Source of the DNA: Ignavibacteriota bacterium
Lineage (GTDB): Bacteria > Bacteroidota > Ignavibacteria > Palsa-1295
Assembly: GCA_025357895.1 (NCBI GenBank)
Contig: JANYLL010000361.1
Coordinates: 1-5,081, forward strand
Direction of reading: 5' to 3'
DNA: 5,081 nt
Made by a program: the position numbers and the translations under genes. Of this stretch, positions 1 through 5,081 are shown in pieces. A model generated the notes under the pieces. It saw only the letters and a program-made list of their open reading frames with translations, had not been told where the DNA came from and did not search any database. Numbering within the stretch: the stretch's first letter is position 1; every line of letters starts with the position of its first letter.

Positions 1-417
1 AGGGGAAATATTTGAGAATTTATTTTCTTTGAGGGAGTCTAAATGGAAAATTGTTTCGAAGAGAGCCGTTGGAGAAGCATTGCTCTCCACTTTTTGCATA
101 AAGGAAGAATCCGTACTGATTGTATCCCGTAAATTGGAAACGGCTTCAACAATGCGGTGTAAACGTATTAAAACTTGTTTCGAAATAATATCACCGGATA
201 CCCGTTCTTTTGAAGAGGAGGAAATAAGTCCGGCAATAAAAAGAACAGAAGATGAAAGTAGGACAATTGTGGAAAGTGTTATCAGAGTCCATCGCATACC
301 GCGAGGTAGTTCTCTGTAAAAAAGTCGAATTTCCCTGCGAAGCCGGCTTATTACAGCTTCAATCTTTACAGATGAACTTCTACGTGATGTATAAGCGATT
401 TGATCTTTATCCTCCAC
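1..417 (-). CDS. Membrane-anchored protein of unknown function, N-terminal part (3' end outside window)
   Basis: An open frame of 139 codons runs off the window start, so only the N-terminal part is visible and I do not recognise the family. Counting from a GTG at 417-415, residues 1-42 are hydrophilic and basic (RRSSS near 12-16, SRLRRE at 24-29, then RELPRGMR), so probably cytoplasmic. Residues 43-65 form one strong transmembrane segment (WTLITLSTIVLLSS...LFIAGLI). What follows looks like an amphipathic helical region (VLIRLHRIVEAVSNLRD), probably outside the membrane. This layout suits the sensor end of a histidine kinase, cyclase or chemoreceptor-like protein, but no catalytic domain is in view, so that is a guess. 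The gene starts 11 bases after the DUF4783 stop and is probably the last visible gene of the pyr operon. The start is uncertain: the frame opens after a TGA at 428-426, the GTG has no good ribosome site upstream, and the first in-frame ATG is codon 41 (297-295), just before the membrane segment. Confidence 0.6.
   Translation of the reverse strand, partial: MEDKDQIAYTSRRSSSVKIEAVISRLRREIRLFYRELPRGMRWTLITLSTIVLLSSSVLFIAGLISSSSKERVSGDIISKQVLIRLHRIVEAVSNLRDTISTDSSFMQKVESNASPTALFETIFHLDSLKENKFSNISP
411..415 (-). promoter_or_regulatory. Strong Shine-Dalgarno-like GGAGG overlapping the putative start of the 1-417 gene
   Basis: GGAGG lies on the minus strand at 415-411, sharing its first G with the GTG proposed as the start of the partial gene. 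No ATG, GTG or TTG in the open frame lies 5-12 bases downstream; the codons there are GAT AAA GAT CAA ATC. It may be chance, or it may serve a non-canonical start. It also sits at the end of a six-codon reading frame that begins ATG AAG CAC at 427. Function is uncertain. Confidence 0.25.
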
Positions 418-428
418 AGTGCTTCATG

Positions 429-878
429 TCAGTGAATACTGATTCTTCCTAAAAGCCAATGATCTTGGTTATTTCTTTGAAACCCAAAATTAACTTTATG
501 AGAAATATTTCGGCTATTTTGAATTGCTATGAGCGTGCCCATTGCTATGCCGGTATTCCCATCTTCTTTAATAAGAAGAAACGAAAAGGAAATCGGAGGC
601 TGAGCACGAAAAAAAGATTCAATTACAGCCAGGGTTTGTAAAGGGCTAAGGTATGAACCGGATTTCGGTGAAATCTCAACGTAAATTCTATTCGGATCGA
701 TAAGTGATCTGAGCGAATCAAGATTACGATTTGATAGTACAGAGGTAAAGCGTTTCATGTGTTTAGCAAGTGTTTCAGCATGAACAACACTAATACCCAA
801 AGAAAGATAAGAAGCTAAAAGCATACATTTTGTTAACCGGCATAAAACCGAGGTATTATGTGTGCTTACTGCATTCAA
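429..878 (-). CDS. Secreted DUF4783-like protein
   Basis: A 149-residue protein whose overall pattern resembles the DUF4783 family, small exported proteins of Bacteroidota and relatives with no known function. Resembling features are an N-terminal helix with a short 'NRNLDSLRSLI' stretch, a central 'LSPLQTLAVIESFFRAQPP' segment, a 'GIAMGTLIA' strand and a closing 'WLLGRISIH' strand. These suggest a small alpha/beta fold of the NTF2/SnoaL kind, which is an inference. Residues 14-34 read as a Sec signal peptide: basic R14 and K17, hydrophobic core from about 18 to 33, and probable cleavage after VHA at 34, so the mature protein would be periplasmic or exported. No catalytic residues stand out. 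The start chosen is TTG at 878-876, which overlaps the pyrC stop as TTGA and has GGAGAG seven bases upstream. The alternative ATG at 824-822 would remove the basic residues of the signal peptide. The arrangement implies translational coupling to pyrC. Confidence 0.75.
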   Translation of the reverse strand: MNAVSTHNTSVLCRLTKCMLLASYLSLGISVVHAETLAKHMKRFTSVLSNRNLDSLRSLIDPNRIYVEISPKSGSYLSPLQTLAVIESFFRAQPPISFSFLLIKEDGNTGIAMGTLIAIQNSRNISHKVNFGFQRNNQDHWLLGRISIH

Positions 879-2155
879 TCTTTATCTCTCCACCATGATT
901 GGTTGTTATTGATCACTCCAACAGGCTGTCCTTTTAACTTAGTGCCGATGAATGGCGTATTACTCGATTTCGACTGGATATGCTCACTTCCGAATGTCCA
1001 CTCCTTATCAAAGTCGATGACCGTAAGATTTGCTTTCTCACCCTCGGAAATTTTAATTTGCGGAAGTTTCATCAATGCACGTGGATTAGTAGATGATACC
1101 TCTATATATTTCATTAATGAAAGCTTCCCGCTGTGAACGAGGTTTGTCAAACCTAATCCAATTGCTGTTTCACAGCCAATAATACCATACGCAGCAGACA
1201 TAATATCCGTTTCTTTTTCATGTGAGGCATGCGGGGCGTGATCGGTAGAAATGCAATCTATGGTTCCATCTTGTAAGCCACGAATAATAGCTTGAATGTC
1301 TTCATTTTCTCGCAATGGTGGATTCATCTTTGCATTAGCGAGGTGCGTTTCTACTGCTTCATCAGTAAGAGTAAAATGATGAGGCGTAACTTCACATGAG
1401 ACCTTAATTCCCTTTGACTTCGCTTCCCGAACGAGTTGAACTGCATTTCGTGTAGACAGATGAGCAACATGGTAACGTACACCACCTACATATTCGGCCA
1501 GAAGAATATCTCGCGCAACAATGATATCTTCTGCTACTGATGGATATCCCGGAATGCCGAGTTTAGTAGATATTTTTCCTTCATGCATTGCCGTGCCTTT
1601 AGTCATTGAAGGTTCTTCGCAATGTTCAGTGCAAAGGAAATCGAACATCTTTCCGTATTCAAATACGCGGCGCATAACTTCTGCGCTTGCAACTGCACTA
1701 CCGTCATCAGAAATCATTTTAATACCGGAATCGAAAAGCGCTTGCATCGGCGCAAGTTCTTCACCTTTTCGAGACTTCGTCATCGTTCCGCAGATCTCGA
1801 CATCTACGATATTCCCGTTTGCTTTAGCACGAATAAAACTTACCACGAACGGGTCGGAAATTGGCGGCTCGGTATTCGGCATACAACAGATCCCGGTAAA
1901 GCCACCACTTGCAGCAGCTCGTGTTCCGGTTTCTATCGTTTCCTTATATTCCTGACCGGGTTCCCGAAGATGCACATGCATGTCAAAAAACCCAGGAGCA
2001 ATAAGTGCACCTTGTAGATCTTTTATAGGTGCCTTGCTCTTGAGCTTTTTTCCGATTGCAGTTATGACGCCGGAAATGATTTCTATATCAACTCCACACT
2101 CGTCCCTACCCATAACAGGGTCAATTATTCTGCAATTTAGTAAAAGTACGTCCAT
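875..2155 (-). CDS. pyrC: Dihydroorotase (PyrC, class I)
   Basis: Dihydroorotase is a cytoplasmic zinc amidohydrolase that cyclises N-carbamoyl-L-aspartate to L-dihydroorotate, the third step of de novo UMP synthesis. The 426-residue length fits the class I bacterial enzymes (Bacillus/Aquifex type) rather than the shorter E. coli type. A small N-terminal beta part (about 1-52) precedes the TIM barrel. Metal and substrate residues are all visible: DMHVHLREPG (H60, H62, R64), CMPNTEP with N94, ISDDG with D151 as the likely bridging aspartate that replaces a carboxylated lysine in this class, H178 in TEHCE, H232 in AHLS, MNPPLR near 277-282, and the catalytic D305 in STDHAPH. It therefore looks active, not a degenerate PyrC-like partner. 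The C-terminus (about 365-412, EGEKANLTVIDFD...) completes the usual amidohydrolase beta part. The ATG start lies nine bases after the pyrB stop, with no clear Shine-Dalgarno sequence. Class I enzymes often associate physically with PyrB, which is plausible here given adjacency. Confidence 0.97.
   Translation of the reverse strand: MDVLLLNCRIIDPVMGRDECGVDIEIISGVITAIGKKLKSKAPIKDLQGALIAPGFFDMHVHLREPGQEYKETIETGTRAAASGGFTGICCMPNTEPPISDPFVVSFIRAKANGNIVDVEICGTMTKSRKGEELAPMQALFDSGIKMISDDGSAVASAEVMRRVFEYGKMFDFLCTEHCEEPSMTKGTAMHEGKISTKLGIPGYPSVAEDIIVARDILLAEYVGGVRYHVAHLSTRNAVQLVREAKSKGIKVSCEVTPHHFTLTDEAVETHLANAKMNPPLRENEDIQAIIRGLQDGTIDCISTDHAPHASHEKETDIMSAAYGIIGCETAIGLGLTNLVHSGKLSLMKYIEVSSTNPRALMKLPQIKISEGEKANLTVIDFDKEWTFGSEHIQSKSSNTPFIGTKLKGQPVGVINNNQSWWRDKD
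886..891 (-). promoter_or_regulatory. Ribosome binding site inside the pyrC 3' end for the DUF4783 gene
   Basis: GGAGAG on the minus strand at 891-886 is followed by seven bases and then the TTG at 878. It lies within the last codons of pyrC (TGG AGA GAT AAA GAT TGA). It is the best-placed Shine-Dalgarno sequence in the window and decides the start in favour of TTG over the downstream ATG at 824. Confidence 0.55.
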
Positions 2156-2164
2156 TTTAAATTA

Positions 2165-3085
2165 TTACTTATCTTCAAAAAGCCACTCGAATACCGCCAT
2201 TCGAATTGCGACACCCCGTTTCACTTGTTGCAATATAAGAGATTTTTCTGAGTCGGCTGCCTCGTTGTCCAATTCAACTCCGCGATTGACAGGTCCCGGA
2301 TGCAAGATAAAGGCATTCGTTTCCATAATTCGTAAGGGAGTCAAGCCATATCGCATTCTAAAGTCAGATAAATTCGGGAATAACGAGCGCGACTGTCGCT
2401 CAAACTGAATTCGAAGTGATATAACAGCGCTGGCATCTTTAATTTCATCAGCTAATTCATGCACTACTCGTACTCCGAATATTTCTTCTACATATTTTGG
2501 AGTTAGAGTAAGAGGAGATACCAGCGTAACTTTTGCTCCGAGTTTGTTAAGCAAGATCATATTAGACCTTGCAACCCGTGAATGTAAAATATCACCAATG
2601 ATAACGATCTTCTTGTTCTTTAGTGAGCCCAGTTTTGCTTGCAAGGTTGCAGCATCAAGCAAAGCTTGCGTCGGATGTTCATGTCCGCCATCGCCGGCAT
2701 TTATGATTCGGATATGATCCGGCAAATGCTTGCGAAGGAGTTGTGGCACTCCGGAAGAACTATGTCGAACGACAACGCAATCGACCTTCATCGCACAGAT
2801 AACATTGACCGTATCAATAAGTGATTCGCCTTTCGTAAGGCTGCTTGTCTGCATTGAAAGGTTAACAGATGTTGCGCCAAGTCTTTTTTCGGCAAGTTCG
2901 AACGATGTTTTTGTGCGAGTAGAGTTTTCGAAGAATAGATTTGCGACGGTTCTCCCATCGAGCAAAGAGCTTTTACGAAACGGATCAATGGAATTTAATT
3001 GGAGGAAGTAACCATCGGATCTTCTCAGAAGATCGGTGATCTGGTCGGTACTAAGTTGTCTGATTCCGAGTAAGTCGCGATTCAT
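2165..3085 (-). CDS. pyrB: Aspartate carbamoyltransferase catalytic subunit (PyrB)
   Basis: PyrB catalyses the committed step of pyrimidine synthesis, carbamoyl phosphate plus L-aspartate to N-carbamoyl-L-aspartate and phosphate, as a cytoplasmic trimer with active sites at subunit interfaces. The 306-residue length is typical. The carbamoyl-phosphate domain carries FFENSTRTKTSFE (S55-T56-R57-T58), the flexible-loop lysine in SLTKGES (K85), VVRHSS (105-110) and HPTQALLD (137-144). The aspartate domain carries GDILHSRVARSN (164-175), LRIQFERQ (224-231) and HPGPVNRG (262-269). All key motifs are intact. It ends in two TAA codons just before pyrC. No regulatory chain (pyrI) or pyrR lies next to it within the window, so it is probably not the E. 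coli allosteric type; a PyrB-PyrC complex as in Aquifex is possible but not shown. The ATG at 3085-3083 is directly preceded by an in-frame TGA, so translation cannot start further upstream. The ribosome site is poor; the nearest candidate, AGGA, is about 16 bases away. Confidence 0.97.
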   Translation of the reverse strand: MNRDLLGIRQLSTDQITDLLRRSDGYFLQLNSIDPFRKSSLLDGRTVANLFFENSTRTKTSFELAEKRLGATSVNLSMQTSSLTKGESLIDTVNVICAMKVDCVVVRHSSSGVPQLLRKHLPDHIRIINAGDGGHEHPTQALLDAATLQAKLGSLKNKKIVIIGDILHSRVARSNMILLNKLGAKVTLVSPLTLTPKYVEEIFGVRVVHELADEIKDASAVISLRIQFERQSRSLFPNLSDFRMRYGLTPLRIMETNAFILHPGPVNRGVELDNEAADSEKSLILQQVKRGVAIRMAVFEWLFEDK

Positions 3086-3237
3086 TCAGATCTAATTACA
3101 ATCCTTTTGCTGACTCTGTTGCGTATGAAATCTCTCCAAGATAACCTGTGGGGGCAACCATCGGTTTGTAAAAACTGTTTTACTTAGCTTAGCAATTTTT
3201 TTCTTAATAAGTACTGCGAATTTTACTAACACCTTAA
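3086..3237. promoter_or_regulatory. Divergent promoter region between pyrB and uvrA
   Basis: These 152 bases separate the start codons of two divergent genes, so they must hold the promoter of the pyr operon and probably that of uvrA. The region is AT-rich on the uvrA side, with a run of seven T at 3196-3202 and a tandem CTTAG CTTAG at 3183-3192. An inverted repeat lies at 3168-3183. I cannot place a convincing -35/-10 pair on either strand. I also see no PyrR-type leader hairpin followed by a terminator ahead of pyrB. Confidence 0.55.
3168..3183. repeat. Short inverted repeat, candidate operator
   Basis: The sequence GTAAAAACTGTTTTAC has perfect 6-base arms (GTAAAA / TTTTAC) around a 4-base centre (ACTG). 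It sits about 55 bases before the uvrA start and 83 bases before the pyrB start, a position suitable for a repressor or activator site. The AT-rich stem is too weak for a terminator. It does not match the E. coli or Bacillus LexA boxes, so a link to SOS control of uvrA is only a possibility. In DNA this AT-rich it may be chance. Confidence 0.35.
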
Positions 3238-5081
3238 TTGGCAAAAACGGCTCAAAATAAGTCAATACCAAAGTCAAAAAGCTCAAAAAAGCCCAAAGAT
3301 AACGTATTACCCTTCCCAAGTACCAATAAAATTGCTGAATCCGACACCGTTTCTCCCCTCGATAACCTCATAATCCGCGGAGCCAGGGTTCATAATCTCA
3401 AGAATATTGACATTGATATTCCGAGGGAGAAGCTTGTCGTTATCACCGGCATCTCCGGCTCGGGAAAATCCTCTTTAGCTTTCGATACTATTTATGCCGA
3501 AGGGCAGCGACGCTATGTCGAAAGTCTTTCGGCCTATGCGAGACAGTTCATTGATATGATGGAGCGCCCAGATGTTGATGTTATAGAAGGTCTTTCTCCT
3601 GCAATATCTATCGAGCAGAAAACCATAGGCGCTTCTCCTCGCTCAACGGTTGGTACGGTCACAGAAATTTATGATTTTATCCGTCTTTTATTCGCAAGAC
3701 TTGGAACACAGTATTGTGTAGAATGCAATATCCCTGTAGTAAAACAAACACAGGATCAGATCATTGCTGCGATCAGAGCACATCCTGAGGGTTCAAATCT
3801 TACAATACTTGCTCCGTTAATTCGTGCACGAAAAGGACATTACCGTGAAGTTTTTAGCGACGCACTACGACAGGGGTTTACAAAGGTCAGAGTTGATGGC
3901 GAGATGAAAGATCTTTACGAAGGATTGCAAGTAGATCGTTACAAAGTTCATACTATCGAACTTGTTATAGACCGCTTCCCTATCAAAGATCAATTTTTAG
4001 AACGCCTTACCAACTCAATAAATACTGCCCTGAAAATGGGCAAAGGAATCTTAAGTGCAATAGTTGAGGATAGTAAGACCAAAAAGATAAATGAGTTTCT
4101 CATGAGCGAGAAATATTCTTGTCCAAATTGCGGAAGGTCTTACGAAGAGCCTCAACCAAATACTTTCTCGTTCAATTCTGCGATCGGCGCTTGCGGATTA
4201 TGTCATGGACTTGGTGAAACAAGAGATTTTGACGAATCGCTAATAATCGGTGATAAAACAAAATCAATAGAAGATGGTGGATTGCTCCCTCTTGGAAAGA
4301 AACGAAAAAATTGGCTTTGGGCGCAGGTTGAATCTGTATTCCTTGCTTATAAAACTCCGTTTGAAACACCACTTGAAAAAATATCGCCAAAACTTTTCGA
4401 AATACTTATTCGCGGTTCAGGTGAAGAGAAATTAACAGTGAAGTGGAAATCGGATTCCGGACGAGAAGTTTCCTATAATATGCGTTTTGCAGGATTAATG
4501 GAAACGCTAAAACAAGCAACAGCACGGGATTCGACTGAATCAATGAAAGAATGGGCAACTCAATTTATGTCAAGCCACCCATGTCCTTCTTGCCAAGGCG
4601 GGCGCCTTAAATCTGAATCACTTGCAATTCGTATCGGAAAAGATAATATTCATGATGTCGTCATTTTAGATCTTCAAAGATCGCGAAAATTTTTCAATGG
4701 ATTATTGTATAGCGGAAATAAAAAAACTATTGCTGATCCAATATTACGCGAGATAACTTCACGTCTCGATTTTTTGCTGGATGTCGGGTTAAATTATCTT
4801 TCTCTCGATAGACCGGCTCGAACACTTTCCGGAGGAGAGTCTCAGCGCATCAGGCTTGCAACACAAATCGGTACGCAGCTTGTCGGAGTACTTTATATTC
4901 TTGATGAACCAAGTATCGGTCTGCATCAACGTGATAACGACCGGCTCATTAAATCCCTCGAACATCTCCGTGATCTGGGGAACACGGTTATTGTTGTTGA
5001 GCATGACAAGGAAATGATGCTTGCTGCTGATATTATAGCCGATATAGGACCGGGTGCCGGTGAATATGGCGGTAAACTTGT
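3238..5081 (+). CDS. uvrA: Excinuclease ABC subunit UvrA, N-terminal 614 codons (3' end outside window)
   Basis: UvrA is the cytoplasmic damage-recognition ATPase of nucleotide excision repair; as a dimer it finds distorted DNA and loads UvrB. The visible part covers the first ATPase site almost entirely: Walker A GISGSGKS (71-78), the conserved EGQRRYVESLSAYARQF (88-104), the UvrB-binding insert (about 160-285) with CVEC at 160-163, a zinc module with C295, C298, C319 and C322, a second CPSC pair (449, 452) followed by GGRL, the signature LSGGESQR (530-537), Walker B with D556-E557 and the switch histidine H589 in VVEHD. The second ATPase half and its zinc finger lie beyond the window; full-length proteins have about 940 residues. 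TTG at 3238-3240 is the only usable start: an in-frame TAA directly precedes it and no ATG, GTG or TTG occurs again before the Walker A. This gives a lysine- and serine-rich leader about 40 residues longer than in E. coli UvrA. No Shine-Dalgarno sequence is visible. Confidence 0.96.
   Translation, partial: MAKTAQNKSIPKSKSSKKPKDNVLPFPSTNKIAESDTVSPLDNLIIRGARVHNLKNIDIDIPREKLVVITGISGSGKSSLAFDTIYAEGQRRYVESLSAYARQFIDMMERPDVDVIEGLSPAISIEQKTIGASPRSTVGTVTEIYDFIRLLFARLGTQYCVECNIPVVKQTQDQIIAAIRAHPEGSNLTILAPLIRARKGHYREVFSDALRQGFTKVRVDGEMKDLYEGLQVDRYKVHTIELVIDRFPIKDQFLERLTNSINTALKMGKGILSAIVEDSKTKKINEFLMSEKYSCPNCGRSYEEPQPNTFSFNSAIGACGLCHGLGETRDFDESLIIGDKTKSIEDGGLLPLGKKRKNWLWAQVESVFLAYKTPFETPLEKISPKLFEILIRGSGEEKLTVKWKSDSGREVSYNMRFAGLMETLKQATARDSTESMKEWATQFMSSHPCPSCQGGRLKSESLAIRIGKDNIHDVVILDLQRSRKFFNGLLYSGNKKTIADPILREITSRLDFLLDVGLNYLSLDRPARTLSGGESQRIRLATQIGTQLVGVLYILDEPSIGLHQRDNDRLIKSLEHLRDLGNTVIVVEHDKEMMLAADIIADIGPGAGEYGGKL

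Noticed and set aside
29..319. 96-residue plus-strand frame at the window start
   Set aside because: It lies antisense to the minus-strand frame 1-417, which shows a coherent transmembrane protein and operon spacing. The plus-strand product has no recognisable pattern.
402..427. Six-codon reading frame ATG AAG CAC TGT GGA GGA TAA as a leader peptide
   Set aside because: It falls at 427-407 between closely spaced genes, has no ribosome site of its own and no repeated regulatory codons, so a leader-peptide role cannot be supported.
1521..2017. Long plus-strand frames opposite pyrC
   Set aside because: They are antisense shadows of a strongly conserved dihydroorotase whose metal-binding motifs fix the real frame.
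3156..3166. AACC-ATC-GGTT mini inverted repeat
   Set aside because: Arms of four bases with a three-base loop are expected by chance and have no supporting context.
3168..3202. Possible rho-independent terminator (inverted repeat followed by a T run)
   Set aside because: The stem is only six pairs and almost all A-T, and 12 bases separate it from the T run. Both flanking genes are transcribed away from this region, so there is no transcript that needs to end here.
3092..3319. 75-residue minus-strand frame with a hydrophobic N-terminus, overlapping the pyrB-uvrA interval and the uvrA 5' end
   Set aside because: It is antisense to the lysine/serine-rich uvrA leader, whose complement naturally reads as hydrophobic residues, and it shows no recognisable domain. 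The uvrA frame on the other strand is certain downstream and needs the TTG at 3238.
4172..5004. Minus-strand frames of about 70 residues opposite uvrA
   Set aside because: They lie wholly within the conserved uvrA coding sequence and have no independent support.

Overview
The window holds four genes on the minus strand, in transcription order pyrB, pyrC, a secreted DUF4783-like protein and a membrane-anchored protein cut by the window start. One gene, uvrA, lies divergently on the plus strand and is cut by the window end. Base composition is moderately AT-rich. A DUF4783-like protein, TTG starts, and little or no Shine-Dalgarno sequence before pyrB, pyrC and uvrA together suggest a Bacteroidota/Chlorobiota-type bacterium (FCB group, perhaps an Ignavibacteria- or Kapabacteria-like lineage). 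This placement is inferred from gene content and style, not from a phylogenetic marker.

Layout: 1-417 (minus) is the N-terminal part of an unidentified protein with one transmembrane segment. 429-878 (minus) is a small exported DUF4783-like protein. 875-2155 (minus) is dihydroorotase, overlapping the DUF4783 gene by 4 bases. 2165-3085 (minus) is the aspartate carbamoyltransferase catalytic chain. 3086-3237 is a divergent intergenic region with a short AT-rich inverted repeat. 3238-5081 (plus) is the first 614 codons of the UvrA subunit of the excision nuclease. No stretch longer than about 150 bases lacks a gene.

PyrB and PyrC catalyse consecutive steps of de novo UMP synthesis: carbamoyl phosphate plus aspartate to carbamoyl-aspartate, then to dihydroorotate. 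The tight packing of all four minus-strand genes implies one transcript, so the envelope protein and the membrane protein are probably co-expressed with the pyrimidine genes, although no functional link is evident. UvrA belongs to nucleotide excision repair and shares only the divergent promoter region.

I found no RNA gene, mobile element, CRISPR array or evident new system. This looks like a mostly ordinary housekeeping region. The points worth a second look are the unclear start of the first gene, the unrecognised tail of the pyr operon, the N-terminal extension of UvrA, and the inverted repeat between pyrB and uvrA.
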